From: Phormidium tenue FACHB-1052
Lineage (GTDB): Bacteria; Cyanobacteriota; Cyanobacteriia; Phormidesmidales; Phormidesmidaceae
Direction of reading: 5' to 3'
Length of the DNA stretch: 64,000 nucleotides
Assembly: GCF_014696675.1 (NCBI RefSeq)
Contig: NZ_JACJQN010000005.1
Span: 202,607-266,606, forward strand
Part shown: positions 52,650 to 62,419 of the stretch, in pieces
Layout: each line of letters opens with the position of its first letter
How positions within the stretch are numbered: position 1 is the stretch's first letter
The notes under the pieces: generated by a model
Seen by the model: only the letters and a program-made list of their open reading frames with translations
Databases searched by the model: none
What the model was told of the DNA's origin: nothing
Made by a program: the position numbers and the translations under genes

Positions 52650-54140
52650 TTAACAGCCTGATCTAAGCTGCGCCACCAGCAGCAGTAGTTGGTCAATTTT
52701 CTCTCGCAGAACGCTGGCGTGCTGGTTTGAGTGGTTGATCACAATGCTAAACACCAGAGGCTCGTAGTTGGGTGGCTGCACGTAGCCTGACAGCGCTACG
52801 TTGCCGGTCAGCGCTCCCGATTTTCCCTGCAAACGCCTTTCTAGCGCGGTGCCCCGCAGCCTATTGCCCAGGGTACCGTTCTGGCCTGCGATCGCCAGCG
52901 AATCTCGAAACACGTCGCCTTGGGGATGAGTGGTCATCACCTGTAGGGTATCGACTAGCGCGATCGGCGACACCAGGTTGTGCCGCGATAGCCCAGAACC
53001 ATCCGCCAGCCGCAGGGCTGACGCATCTACCCCAATTTCTGCCAGCGCTGCCTTGACCGCCTCCCCCCCGGCTTGGCTCGCCTCCTCAACATCATCCCCC
53101 TCGGTGATATTTCCCCCCGCCGTTACCCCCATGGTTTTAAACAGAGCCTCGGCGTAAAGGTTGTCGCTATCGCGGTTGGCCAAAACCATCAGTTCTCGAA
53201 CGGAGGGCGACTCGATCGCTGCCAATTCTGGGTCTGCGATCGGGGCTGAGGTTTGCACAATCACCGTTTGCCCCACCGCCACCGACTGCCGCCGGAGGGC
53301 CTGCTCCATCGCCGCCGCAAACTGCTGGGCGGGGTTCAGCACTGACAAATTCAGGGTTTGAGAACCGCTCCCCTGGGTCAGTTGTCCCGTCAGTCGAATT
53401 GAAGGCGAATCCCCTGTGCGCCAAAGAGCTAAGGGTGTGGTGGGTGCTCCAGCCGCCACAGTTGTGGAATCGTTTGCCACCGGCAGCGGGCCAGCGGGTA
53501 AGGGCTGGGGCCACACCACCGCCAGCGGACTGCCCACCTGAGTGGGGGACAGTTGTAGGGCGATCGCATTGCGGTTGAGAATCAGGCTGTTAACCGGAGC
53601 CGCGTAGGCAAACTGGGCGTCTTCCCACTCCCAGGTGGGGTTGGTGGCAAACCCTGGAAAATAGGAATCGTCAATGGTGAGGCGGCTGACCTGATTCACC
53701 CCAGACTGGGTCAATTGCTGAACCAGATTATCGAGTTGCGCCGTTGTCAAACTGGGATCACCCCGTCCTACCACCCGCAGCGCGGTGCTTCCCCCCTCGT
53801 CAGGCGTGCCATAGATGGAGGTGCGCAGGCGGTAGTAGCCCCCCAGTTGGTGAGCCGCCGCCGCCGTGGTCAGCAGTTTGATATTAGACGCTGGCGTAAA
53901 GAGGCGATCGCCGTTGCGGTTGTAGAGCGTGCGGCGATTTTGCCCCTGGGTTTGTAGCACCATCCCCGTGTAAGCATTATCTAAGGGAGATTGGCTGAAG
54001 GCACTGTCTAGCTGAGTCGTCAGCTGGGCCGGGCACAGAGCCGCTATGGCCTCAATAGCAGGAAGCATTGCCCCCAACCAGCCAAGAGCCAATCCTAGAC
54101 CGACAGACTTAGCCCGTGATTTCACCATGCGCAAACCCAT
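52650..54140 (-). CDS. dacB: D-alanyl-D-alanine carboxypeptidase/endopeptidase DacB (PBP4 type)
   Basis: 496 residues with a signal peptide (SVGLGLALGWLGAMLPAIEA). Penicillin-binding motifs: SNIK (Ser85-Lys88), SDN in NRDSDNLYAEALF, and KSG in LQGKSGALTGNVALSG. It trims peptidoglycan peptides in the periplasm. Lies 23 nt after the lytic transglycosylase gene, forming a wall-remodelling pair. Confidence 0.93.
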   Translation of the reverse strand: MGLRMVKSRAKSVGLGLALGWLGAMLPAIEAIAALCPAQLTTQLDSAFSQSPLDNAYTGMVLQTQGQNRRTLYNRNGDRLFTPASNIKLLTTAAAAHQLGGYYRLRTSIYGTPDEGGSTALRVVGRGDPSLTTAQLDNLVQQLTQSGVNQVSRLTIDDSYFPGFATNPTWEWEDAQFAYAAPVNSLILNRNAIALQLSPTQVGSPLAVVWPQPLPAGPLPVANDSTTVAAGAPTTPLALWRTGDSPSIRLTGQLTQGSGSQTLNLSVLNPAQQFAAAMEQALRRQSVAVGQTVIVQTSAPIADPELAAIESPSVRELMVLANRDSDNLYAEALFKTMGVTAGGNITEGDDVEEASQAGGEAVKAALAEIGVDASALRLADGSGLSRHNLVSPIALVDTLQVMTTHPQGDVFRDSLAIAGQNGTLGNRLRGTALERRLQGKSGALTGNVALSGYVQPPNYEPLVFSIVINHSNQHASVLREKIDQLLLLVAQLRSGC

Positions 54141-54163
54141 CCAACCTGCCTTAGCGTTCAGAC

Positions 54164-56374
54164 CTAGTCCCTAAAACCGCGATGGCGCTTTTGCAGGGTC
54201 TCGACCTGTGCAGCGATCGCCGGATCGTAGAGCCGCAGATAGTTCCAGTAGCCACCAAAGACTGATTGCACATAGCCCTTCGTTTCGGGGTACGGAATTT
54301 TCTCGGCAAAGTCGTCGGCATCGACAAAGCCACCTTTGTTGATCCAACCCGCTACCGCTCCCGGCCCGGCATTGTAGCTAGCCACTGCAAACAGCGAGTG
54401 GTTGTCATACTCCGAATGGGTGTAGTCGAGGTACCAGGTGCCCAGCTTGACATTGTCCTCAGGGTTGGTGAGGTCATAGCTCTCTAACCCCGCCCGGCCC
54501 TTGATCCACTCGGCGGTGGCGGGCATCACCTGCATTAGACCCGCCGCCCCTACGCCAGAACGAATCTTGGCCTCAAAGCGCGACTCCTGACGCATGAGTG
54601 CGGCCACCAACAGGGGATTGAGCTGCCGCTCTGCCGCCCAGGTGGTAATCAAACCTCGGTAGGGCATCGGATAGACCCCATGCCAAAAGTCAGGGCGCTG
54701 CTTAAGATCGTGCACCACCTCAATGTCTTTAGGATCTTCAGCCAGGCTGAGGCTCGACACCTGATAAATGCCGTTGATGTTGTCGTTGGTGCCCAGACGC
54801 ATCAGCCCATCGACAAACTGCTCCTCCGGCGTGGGGTCTTGGTAGTTGGTGTACTCTATCTGCCACTGCTCCCAGGCCCGCTGATCTTGCCCCAGCAGGT
54901 AAAGCTCTTGCAGCGTGTCAGAGCCCGTGGGTAGAGGGGTGCGGTGGGCAGGCGGGGTCACTGCTGGGGTCTGCGATCGCACCGATTGAAAATCCCCCAC
55001 GTTCCAGCCCAGGGCCACCGCCGACCGCCAGGCATAGTACGACTCGGGATGACGGGCGATCACGCTTTCTAAGGCACTCTGGGCGACATCGCGCTGGCCC
55101 AACTGGTAGCCCCACTTACCCACCCAGTACCCGGCATCGGCAGCCAGATCGCTGTCAGGGCTATACTTGAGCACATCACCGCCCCAGCTCAAGGCCATGG
55201 TCAGGTCACCCTGCTCGGCAGCATTTCGGGCGTTTTGTAGGCGAATGTTGGCCGCCGCATTGGAGTCTTTATACTCCTTGAGAATCAGCTCGCGGGTGCC
55301 CTGGGCCGATGCAGCGCTGTTTAACTTATCGAGAATTTTGGACCGCTCTAGCAGCGCCTCCGCCGCCCGATCTGGGAAGCGGTTGACCACCTGGTCGAGC
55401 ACCCCGAGGGCTGCTTCGTCAGGCACGCTCTGGGCCAGGCGCAGCAGCCCAGTGGCGGTTTCAGATGCGTCGGGAAACTGCTGATCGAGGCGGTTGTAGA
55501 GGGCGATCGCGCGATCGCGATTACCGCTTACCTGAGCTCCTCGCGCCGCCCGATACAGGTTGCGAGGCGATGGCGGGGCCTGGGCATAGGCCACCGCCGC
55601 ATCGCCGTAGCTGTCGATCCGCCAAAAACCAAAGCCTACAGTCTGCCAATCTTCCGGGCTGAGCTGGCTGGCGAACTCTGTCTTAAGCCGCAGCAGCGCC
55701 GCCCCCGCGCTGGGGTGGTGCAGCCCGGCTCGCGCCATAATCATCAGCAGCGGCAGGGTATCGGCGCGGTTGGGGTCGGCGGTCAGCCGCTGGTGGGCCA
55801 CCTCCACCGCCTTAGGGTGGTTGGGAAACTGCTGCACCAAACGATCCCAGTAGGCCGGATCTTGCTGGCCCAGCTCAAAGAGCAGCGGGGCGATCGCGCC
55901 GCTTTTCTCATACTCTTGCAGCAGGCGCTGCTGGGTTTGCTGGGCCGCCTCGGCCTGCCCCGCCGCCCGCTGAGCCTGGGCCAGCGCCAGCGCTACGTAG
56001 GGGGCCATCGCCGGGTACTCTTTCTCCAGCCCTTCTAAGAGGGGAATTGCGCTGCCGCCGCGATCTTGGGCAATCAAGTCCAGCGCCAGCAGATAGCGGG
56101 CTCGACTCTGGGTGAGCAAATTTCTCCCATCGGTCAAGGCCACCAGCGCCGCCTGGCGCTGCTCTGCGGGCTGTAGGGCGAGCGCCAGCACTGGGTCATC
56201 GGCATCTAAAACCGGCGATCGCCCCAGGCCCGGCAGCAGTGACTCTTCTAAAATTGTGGTGGAGTCGCCCGGTGACGACACCGTATTCACCAGGGCAGCG
56301 GCCATCCCCAGAGACAGGGCCCCAAGCCCCGCGATCGCCACCAGGGGCAGCTTCGCCTTTAACCGTTTCACCAT
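54164..56374 (-). CDS. Soluble lytic transglycosylase-like protein
   Basis: From ATG 56374 it has 736 residues and starts with a signal peptide or anchor (MVKRLKAKLPLVAIAGLGAL); a longer frame begins at 56470. Residues about 60-560 are TPR-like repeats rich in Ala/Gln. The C-terminal SLT domain (about 585-715) has ALMRQESRFEAKIRSGVGAA with the catalytic Glu, GLMQVMPATAEW and SYNAGPGAVAGW. It cleaves glycan strands to anhydromuropeptides. First gene before dacB. Confidence 0.9.
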   Translation of the reverse strand: MVKRLKAKLPLVAIAGLGALSLGMAAALVNTVSSPGDSTTILEESLLPGLGRSPVLDADDPVLALALQPAEQRQAALVALTDGRNLLTQSRARYLLALDLIAQDRGGSAIPLLEGLEKEYPAMAPYVALALAQAQRAAGQAEAAQQTQQRLLQEYEKSGAIAPLLFELGQQDPAYWDRLVQQFPNHPKAVEVAHQRLTADPNRADTLPLLMIMARAGLHHPSAGAALLRLKTEFASQLSPEDWQTVGFGFWRIDSYGDAAVAYAQAPPSPRNLYRAARGAQVSGNRDRAIALYNRLDQQFPDASETATGLLRLAQSVPDEAALGVLDQVVNRFPDRAAEALLERSKILDKLNSAASAQGTRELILKEYKDSNAAANIRLQNARNAAEQGDLTMALSWGGDVLKYSPDSDLAADAGYWVGKWGYQLGQRDVAQSALESVIARHPESYYAWRSAVALGWNVGDFQSVRSQTPAVTPPAHRTPLPTGSDTLQELYLLGQDQRAWEQWQIEYTNYQDPTPEEQFVDGLMRLGTNDNINGIYQVSSLSLAEDPKDIEVVHDLKQRPDFWHGVYPMPYRGLITTWAAERQLNPLLVAALMRQESRFEAKIRSGVGAAGLMQVMPATAEWIKGRAGLESYDLTNPEDNVKLGTWYLDYTHSEYDNHSLFAVASYNAGPGAVAGWINKGGFVDADDFAEKIPYPETKGYVQSVFGGYWNYLRLYDPAIAAQVETLQKRHRGFRD

Positions 56375-56580
56375 GGCACGCCCATGCACTCTAGATAAGG
56401 GTTGTAGTCGAAAAGTTAGCCCGTGGCGCAGCGGGAAAGCCGAAGTAAAATCTCTCCCTAGCTCACCCATGCCGTTATATCTTACCTAGCCAATCCAGGA
56501 TTGATGACTTGGCTCGCTCTATCCCCGCCAGAGGCGGCCTAAGGTTTATAGTAAACAGAGCATACTAGCCCCAAGGTTGA

Positions 56581-58071
56581 ATGGAATTTCACGCTTCTAA
56601 CACCCCCCTTCTAGACTGGTCTGGCGACGCCTTGATCATTGGCCTCAGCGAAGACGCCCTGCCCCTAACCGGCACCCTGGCCGAACTCAATAGCCGCGTC
56701 TCTGGCCTGCTGCAAGACCTAATCGACGACGTTGAATTCACCGGCAAAGACGGAGCTACCGCCATCACCCGAGTGGGCAGCGGGAGCAACATTCGCAAGC
56801 TAGGGGTAGTTGGGTTGGGGTCTAGCAATGCCATGACTGCCGACACGTTGCGCCGCGCCGCCGCCGCCGCCGCCCGCCTCGCCAAAAAAGAAAAATCGGC
56901 CTCCCTCGGCCTGAGCATGCCCGTCGTGCAGGACGATCCGGCCCTCACAGCTCAGGCTCTAGCCGAAGGCGTCAGCCTAGCCCTTCACCAGGACAACCGC
57001 TTCAAGTCTGAGGATAAAGACGGCAAGAACGGCAAAGCCCCGGTTGAACAGGTTCACCTGCTCGGTTTAGCCGGGCAAGAAAGCAGCCTTCAAACTGCCC
57101 AAGCGATCTGTGACGGCGTTATCTTGGCCCGCGAACTGGTGTCGGCCCCGGCTAACATTGTCACCCCAGAAGCCCTGGCCCAAACTGCCCAAGACATCGC
57201 CACAGCCCACGGCCTAGAGCTAGAGATTTTAGAGCAAGCCGACTGCGAAGCGCTGGGCATGGGTGCCTATCTGGGGGTAGCCAAAGCCTCTGACCTACCG
57301 GCCAAGTTTATTCACCTCACCTACAAGCCTGCCGGCACACCCGCTCGCAAGCTGGCCATTATTGGTAAGGGCCTCACTTTTGACTCCGGCGGTCTCAATA
57401 TCAAGGGTGCGGGCAGCGGCATCGAAATGATGAAAATTGACATGGGTGGCGCTGCCGCTATGCTCGGAGCCGCTAAAGCGATCGCCCAGCTCAAGCCCAA
57501 TACCGAAGTCCACTTCATCAGCGCCGCCGCTGAAAACATGATCAGCGGTCGAGCGATGCGCCCCGGCGATATTCTCACCGCCTCTAACGGCAAAACCATT
57601 GAGGTCAACAACACCGACGCTGAGGGCCGCCTCACCCTGGCCGATGCCCTGGTGTTCGCCGAAAAGCTAGGCGTTGATGCGATCGTTGACCTGGCCACCC
57701 TCACCGGAGCCTGCATCATTGCCCTAGGCGACGACATTGCCGGGCTGTTTAGCGAAAATGATGAGCTAGCGGGGGCGATCGCCGCTGCCGCCGAAGCCGC
57801 TGGCGAAAAGTTCTGGCGTCTGCCCATGGAAGAAAAATACTTCGACGGGCTCAAGTCCATTGTGGCCGACATGAAAAATACCGGGCCTCGCCCCGGCGGG
57901 TCAATCACAGCCGCCCTCTTCCTGAAGCAGTTTGTCACCTCTACTCCCTGGGTTCACCTCGACGTAGCGGGCCCCGTCTGGACCGAGAAAGAAAGCGGTT
58001 ACAACAACCCCGGCGGCACGGGATTTGGGGTGCGCACCCTGGTTCACTGGGTACTTAGACAAGAAGCCTAG
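56581..58071 (+). CDS. pepA: Leucyl aminopeptidase (M17)
   Basis: Cytoplasmic two-zinc aminopeptidase. The 496-residue product has [20 protein letters not shown] with zinc-binding Asp and Lys, [17 protein letters not shown], and the signature [20 protein letters not shown]. Full length. Followed by a strong terminator. Confidence 0.96.
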   Translation: MEFHASNTPLLDWSGDALIIGLSEDALPLTGTLAELNSRVSGLLQDLIDDVEFTGKDGATAITRVGSGSNIRKLGVVGLGSSNAMTADTLRRAAAAAARLAKKEKSASLGLSMPVVQDDPALTAQALAEGVSLALHQDNRFKSEDKDGKNGKAPVEQVHLLGLAGQESSLQTAQAICDGVILARELVSAPANIVTPEALAQTAQDIATAHGLELEILEQADCEALGMGAYLGVAKASDLPAKFIHLTYKPAGTPARKLAIIGKGLTFDSGGLNIKGAGSGIEMMKIDMGGAAAMLGAAKAIAQLKPNTEVHFISAAAENMISGRAMRPGDILTASNGKTIEVNNTDAEGRLTLADALVFAEKLGVDAIVDLATLTGACIIALGDDIAGLFSENDELAGAIAAAAEAAGEKFWRLPMEEKYFDGLKSIVADMKNTGPRPGGSITAALFLKQFVTSTPWVHLDVAGPVWTEKESGYNNPGGTGFGVRTLVHWVLRQEA

Positions 58072-58091
58072 ACAACTCTAACTGCGTTAGT

Positions 58092-58160
58092 CAATAACCC
58101 CGTGACCTTGATGGTAGGAGCAAGCATCATCAAGGTCGCGGGGTTATTGTTGTCTGTTCA
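58092..58160 (+). terminator. Strong terminator after pepA
   Basis: A fully paired 22-bp stem (58092-58113 with 58128-58149, one G-T pair) with a 14-nt loop, followed by a T-rich stretch. Confidence 0.8.
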
Positions 58161-58480
58161 TCTATTGATGTATTGACCACAGGCGTAAACTGAGCGGAAC
58201 AAACCGTCCCTCAGCCCGTCTTAACCCTAAGCACACACGCGCTCCGCCACAAAGCAGTGCCTAACCTGAAATACTAAAATCACTGATATCCTAAGCGATT
58301 ACTGCGCCTAGAAACACTTAATAAGCACTGTGCTAAGACACAGTAAATCAGATAGACCTCGCCATAACTCTGTTGGGTTCTAAGTTCACTATTGTATTTA
58401 AGCAGCGGTTAATCAGGGCATCGTTTTTACATCTCTATTAGATTTGAGAGCTTTCTATTTATTGTCGTTTCAGCAGCAAG

Positions 58481-58583
58481 TTGTCAATTATCAATTGTTG
58501 CTATTCTGAGCGATTCACTCTTTACCTATCTCTATGTTAGCGCCCTAGGCTTCTGTGATTTCTCAATCACTTAGGGCTTTTTT
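58481..58583 (+). ncRNA. Candidate small RNA ending in an orphan terminator
   Basis: The terminator at 58542-58583 (GCCCTAG/TTAGGGC outer arms, GTGATT/AATCAC inner stem, then six T) has no gene upstream on its strand after the pepA terminator. A weak promoter, TTGTCA (58481-58486) and TATTCT (58502-58507), spacer 15 nt, would give a transcript of roughly 70 nt. The RNA would start with a GAGCGATTCACTC hairpin-capable stretch. Confidence 0.35.
58542..58583 (+). terminator. Orphan intrinsic terminator
   Basis: Outer arms 58542-58548 and 58571-58577, inner stem 58555-58560 with 58565-58570, followed by six T. Confidence 0.65.
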
Positions 58584-58896
58584 AAATACCAATTCTTTTA
58601 AGTGAACAGCCGTGCTTAGTTTTTTCCCTAAGCAAACTTCAGGCTGAGAAGACATATTTAAAGTAGTCTAAAAAATCGTTTTAAGGAACCTAAGGTTTCA
58701 TCCCAAAGGTAGGTATATTCCTTTTATTTTTAGCTGTAGTATTGCATGAGCTATGTTATTCATCGATTTGATGAATACACTCATGGTTTTAAAAGTGAGC
58801 ACACCGCCTTAACCATTTTTGTTTTTGATGAAACCTAAATAATGACCTCAAAGGTATCATCACTGTCTATTTGTGTTGTCTCATTGGAATAAGCCC

Positions 58897-59685
58897 ATGA
58901 AGTTCACCGATTATTTTGACCGCATTGCGATCGTTTATCTACCAGAGCGAAAACGACGGTTTAGAAGTATTCAGCGTCAAGTCAGACGCCTGGGTATAGA
59001 AGACAAAGTGCAATGGTTTCAGGGTTTAAAGTTCGATGACGCGGGTCAGTTTCCCAAGGCCAGTGTGAGGGGTTGCGTCATGAGCAACTACGAACTGCTT
59101 CGCCAAGCTGCTGACGACAATGTTGAACGGCTCCTACTATTTCAAGAAGACTGCGTGCTTAGCCAACGCTTAATCTGCCAAGAGTCAGCGATCCTAGAGG
59201 AACTCACCGATCGCAGCTGGGATTTTGCTTACTTTGGCTGTCAGCCCTATTCCAACGATATGGCTAACGGCAAAAAGACAACCCTCAACCCTACGCCCGA
59301 TCGCTTTTTCTCCCAAGTTAAAGTTCGACAAAACATTCGCGAAACCCATTTTTGGACTTGCCAAGGCCGCGCCATTCCCAAACTTGTGGAATTTATGGAA
59401 GCATCCTTTGATCGCCCCATGAATCACCCAGACTATGGCCCTATGTATTTTGATGGGTACATGAATGAAATTCGCTACCGCAATCCAAATTTAGTTACCC
59501 TAGCTGCTGTTCCTAGCTTGGGTTGGCCTCTAAGCAGCGTCAGTAACCTTAATCCAGGCAGGTTAGACCATATTCCTGGAGTGTCGTCAGCATTACAGGT
59601 TGTTCGAGGAACCAAGAATTTCTACTTGGAGACAGCAGACTTTGTTCAGCATAGTTTAATGCCTAGCGGTCAGCAGGTTAATTAA
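58897..59685 (+). CDS. Glycosyltransferase family 25-like protein
   Basis: From ATG 58897 it has 262 residues (MKFTDYFDRIAIVYLPERKR). The fold pattern resembles LPS glycosyltransferase family 25: IVYLPERKRRFRSIQRQV at the start, RGCVMSNYELLRQA, and FQEDCVLSQRL at the position of the usual ED(D) motif. The acceptor is unknown. It stands alone in an AT-rich region and may be acquired. Confidence 0.6.
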   Translation: MKFTDYFDRIAIVYLPERKRRFRSIQRQVRRLGIEDKVQWFQGLKFDDAGQFPKASVRGCVMSNYELLRQAADDNVERLLLFQEDCVLSQRLICQESAILEELTDRSWDFAYFGCQPYSNDMANGKKTTLNPTPDRFFSQVKVRQNIRETHFWTCQGRAIPKLVEFMEASFDRPMNHPDYGPMYFDGYMNEIRYRNPNLVTLAAVPSLGWPLSSVSNLNPGRLDHIPGVSSALQVVRGTKNFYLETADFVQHSLMPSGQQVN

Positions 59686-60022
59686 GGCTTTGCCAAGCCC
59701 TGAGTGCTCTAGCGCTATTCAGTCTTGCCCGATAGGAATTGACTCTCAATCAATGTCTTCAACAAAGCTGCAAACCAGGTGCAGGTCATAGGACGTTGAC
59801 ATCTAAATAAGTCTGGTGACACTCGCCCCTAGAACAGTTTCTTGCTGCTCTAGGGGCGAGTTGCAAGAAATCACCTAGGTGTGAGGTGGGCTACTGCTCT
59901 ATACAAACTAATCGGCTATCATGACAGAAAATATTGTGCCAATAGTCGAGGAATCAAGCGTTTGGCTTCCTAACCTATGGGTGCAATACCTACCACCTTG
60001 GCATTTTGGTTCGGAGAGACTC
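59686..60022 (+). other. Spacer and leader before the RRM gene
   Basis: No separate gene. It includes the hairpin at 59821-59861. A frame is open from ATG 59921 into the RRM gene, but its residues are not RRM-like; it is probably 5' leader. Confidence 0.5.
59821..59861. repeat. Perfect 13-bp hairpin
   Basis: Bases 59821-59833 are the exact reverse complement of 59849-59861; the loop is 15 nt. No T-tract follows on either strand, so terminator function is doubtful. It lies about 160 nt before the RRM start. Confidence 0.55.
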
Positions 60023-60325
60023 GTGACTATCTACATTGGGAACTTGTCATTTCAGGCTTCTGAGGACGACATCAAAAGTATTTTCGCTGAATACGGTGAG
60101 GTCACCCGCATTAGCCTGCCCATCGATCGCGAAACCGGCCGCAAGCGCGGCTTTGCCTTTGTCGATATGGCTGACGAAGCCAAAGAAGACCGGGCGATCA
60201 CCGAGCTAGATGGGGCCGAATGGCTAGGTCGCGAGTTGCGCGTCAACAAAGCCCGTCCCCGCACCGATAACGATGGGGGCGATCGCCCCAACCGCAGCAA
60301 TCGGTTCTCCCATAACCCGCTCTAG
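60023..60325 (+). CDS. Short RRM RNA-binding protein
   Basis: From GTG 60023 (GGAG 6 nt upstream) it has 100 residues: RNP2 TIYIGNLS and RNP1 KRGFAFVDM within one RRM (1-80), then a short Arg/Asn/Asp tail (NDGGDRPNRSNRF). It is of the cold-inducible cyanobacterial Rbp type with a short tail. Longer frame to 59921 rejected because the residues are not conserved-looking. Confidence 0.88.
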   Translation: MTIYIGNLSFQASEDDIKSIFAEYGEVTRISLPIDRETGRKRGFAFVDMADEAKEDRAITELDGAEWLGRELRVNKARPRTDNDGGDRPNRSNRFSHNPL

Positions 60326-60476
60326 GCCAATTCCAAACCTCAGACACAGATTGAAGTAGCTCTGTGCACAGTCATATTGGCTACAGGGTAAGGCCGTTAA
60401 AGTCCTGATCATAGAAGGCTTTAAGCGGTGGTTTTACGCTATTCTTCATCCACTGCCGTTGGTTGAACAGATAGCT

Positions 60477-61964
60477 ATGGGACGGTGGCAATGGGTACTT
60501 TTTCCGCTAGGACTACTGGTTAGCTTAGGCGCGTTGCTGTTGCTAGCCGACTCGCTGCTGCGCCTCTACACCTTGTTAGCACTAATATCTCCCCTGCTGG
60601 CCCGGGCAACGTTGGGCGCAGTCGTAACCCTTGGCCTAGCAGCGCTAGGGACTGCTATCTATCGACTGTGGCCTTTTTTACGTCCTCGCCGCCGTCGCCA
60701 TCTTCAGGCTCCTCGCCATGCTGAAGAGGCAGCAACAGTCAACCTACTTGCGGTGCAACGCCAGGTTGAACAAATTCAAGACCAGGTGGCCCGCCAAGCT
60801 CTACAGCAAAAAGCGTCAGATCTACAGGCAGAGCTAAACACCCGCCCCCTAACCATTGCCGTCTTTGGAGTGGGGTCAGCAGGAAAAACAGCGCTGATCA
60901 ACGGCCTTTTAGGGCAATTCGTCGGTGAAGTCGGCGCAGCAATGGGCACGACCCAAGTTCAGCACACTTATGCCTGGACTATACCCAACAGCTCCAAGAA
61001 CATTCAACTTATTGATACACCCGGCATTGCAGAAGTCGGTATCGCTGGCACAGAGCGAGAAGCAGAAGCTCGCAAAACTGCAACCGAAGCCGATCTGGTT
61101 GTCTTTGTTCTTGACGACGATCTGCGGCAAGCAGAATATACCGTCTTAAAAACGCTCATAGCTATAGGCAAGCGGGTACTTGTAGTGCTCAATAAGGCCG
61201 ATCGCTACGTCGAAGCTGACTTAGAAGCACTGCTAGATCGGCTGCGATCGCGTGTTGTGCCACCCCTTAGCTTCAACGATGTCATTGCCGTAGCGGCATT
61301 ACCTCAGCCACTGCCCCAAGTCGGCGGGGGGTGGCTGCAAATGCAGCCCAATCTCTTACCCCTACAAACACGCCTCGCTGACCTACTCCGTCAAGAAGGT
61401 GAAACCCTGATCGCCGATAACCTGTTGCTCCAAACCCAACAGCTCGGAGAAACGGCTCGGCAGATGGTCAATGACCAACGGCAGATCCAGGCCGAGGCCA
61501 TTGTCGACCGCTACCAATGGCTTGGGGCAGGGGCGATCGCCATTACCCCCCTGCCTGGCCTTGACTTTTTGGCCACAGCTGCCATTAACGCCCAAATGGT
61601 TGTTGAGCTTAGCCAAGTCTATAGCTGTGAAGTCAGCCTAGAAGAAGGCAAAGCTCTGGCCTTATCAGTAGCCAAAACCCTCACCGGACTAGGGCTAGTC
61701 AAGGGTACCGTAGACCTGCTGGCCCTAGGGTTACAAACCAATTTAGCCACTGTAATCGCTGGGCGAGCGCTCAAAGGTGCCAGCGGTGCCTACCTGACCC
61801 GCATTGCCGGCAAAAGCTTTATAGAGTACTTTCGCCACAATCAAAGCTGGGGAGACAACGGCATGGGCGCGGTTGTCGAACAACAGTTTCGCCTCAACCA
61901 GCGTGACGCTGTTATGAAAGCGTTCATCAAAGAGGCAGTCGCCCGCATCGTGCCAACAATCTAA
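60477..61964 (+). CDS. DUF697 GTPase, membrane-associated
   Basis: From ATG 60477 it has 495 residues. Two N-terminal membrane helices (WVLFPLGLLVSLGALLLLAD and LLARATLGAVVTLGLAALGT) precede a coiled coil (VQRQVEQIQDQVARQALQQK) and an Era-like GTPase: G1 GVGSAGKTALINGLLGQF, G3 IDTPGIAE, G4 LNKADRY. The C-terminal DUF697 domain has AIAITPLPGLDFLATAAINA. The N-terminal part is typical of cyanobacterial members. Role unknown. Confidence 0.85.
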   Translation: MGRWQWVLFPLGLLVSLGALLLLADSLLRLYTLLALISPLLARATLGAVVTLGLAALGTAIYRLWPFLRPRRRRHLQAPRHAEEAATVNLLAVQRQVEQIQDQVARQALQQKASDLQAELNTRPLTIAVFGVGSAGKTALINGLLGQFVGEVGAAMGTTQVQHTYAWTIPNSSKNIQLIDTPGIAEVGIAGTEREAEARKTATEADLVVFVLDDDLRQAEYTVLKTLIAIGKRVLVVLNKADRYVEADLEALLDRLRSRVVPPLSFNDVIAVAALPQPLPQVGGGWLQMQPNLLPLQTRLADLLRQEGETLIADNLLLQTQQLGETARQMVNDQRQIQAEAIVDRYQWLGAGAIAITPLPGLDFLATAAINAQMVVELSQVYSCEVSLEEGKALALSVAKTLTGLGLVKGTVDLLALGLQTNLATVIAGRALKGASGAYLTRIAGKSFIEYFRHNQSWGDNGMGAVVEQQFRLNQRDAVMKAFIKEAVARIVPTI

Positions 61965-61988
61965 AGATAACCATTGAGCCTCATGGTT

Positions 61989-62279
61989 CTACCTCAGCCC
62001 TGAGTCCTCAAAGTCAGTGCAGTCGATAGCAGCTTCCGATAGCGCAATTTTGGGATGTATAGGGCACTTCAGTCGATAATCGTTTGTGAAGTAGCAGCAC
62101 TCTGCACAGGGAATTTTGTGCATCACTGTCGCCTGGTTTACCCCATCTCGCACAGTTACCACTAAATGCCAAAAGGTAAGCCCCATCACAGCCCAAGCCA
62201 CTATAAAGCACAGAGGCACTAGCACTGGCTGCACTAGCGATACCAACCACACTGGCAGAGCCATGAGTTGTAGCAGCAT
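61989..62279 (-). CDS. Small cysteine-rich membrane protein
   Basis: 96 residues: one or two N-terminal membrane segments (LPVWLVSLVQPVLVPLCFIV, WAVMGLTFWHLVV) then KIPCAECCYFTNDYRLKCPI and DCTDFEDSG. The CxxCC...C...C pattern suggests metal binding or disulfides on one side of the membrane. Conserved hypothetical in cyanobacteria as far as I recall; function unknown. Confidence 0.55.
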   Translation of the reverse strand: MLLQLMALPVWLVSLVQPVLVPLCFIVAWAVMGLTFWHLVVTVRDGVNQATVMHKIPCAECCYFTNDYRLKCPIHPKIALSEAAIDCTDFEDSGLR

Positions 62280-62419
62280 AATTCAAAGCTCAAAATTCAT
62301 ATTCTCAGCTTTGACCATCATTTTAGACTTGGGGCTTAATACGATTCACAAAATATTGAATCTAGATATTTCGCAATACGGCACAGCAGAATTAACTATC
62401 ACTATGTTACTTTAGGTGC

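Larger units (their letters stand above)
58161..58896. other. AT-rich gene-free stretch before the GT25-like gene
   Basis: It holds a terminator at 58542-58583 without an obvious upstream gene. A 30-codon frame from ATG 58746 to 58838 (MSYVIHRFDEYTHGFKSEHT...) is open but unsupported. Base composition is AT-richer than the rest of the window. Confidence 0.45.

Noticed and set aside
57321..57938. 205-codon frame antisense to pepA
   Set aside because: Ala/Ser/Pro-rich shadow frame opposite the conserved M17 active-site region.
59921..60022. N-terminal extension of the short RRM protein from ATG 59921
   Set aside because: GTG 60023 has a good Shine-Dalgarno and gives the standard RRM start; the extra 34 residues are not conserved-looking.
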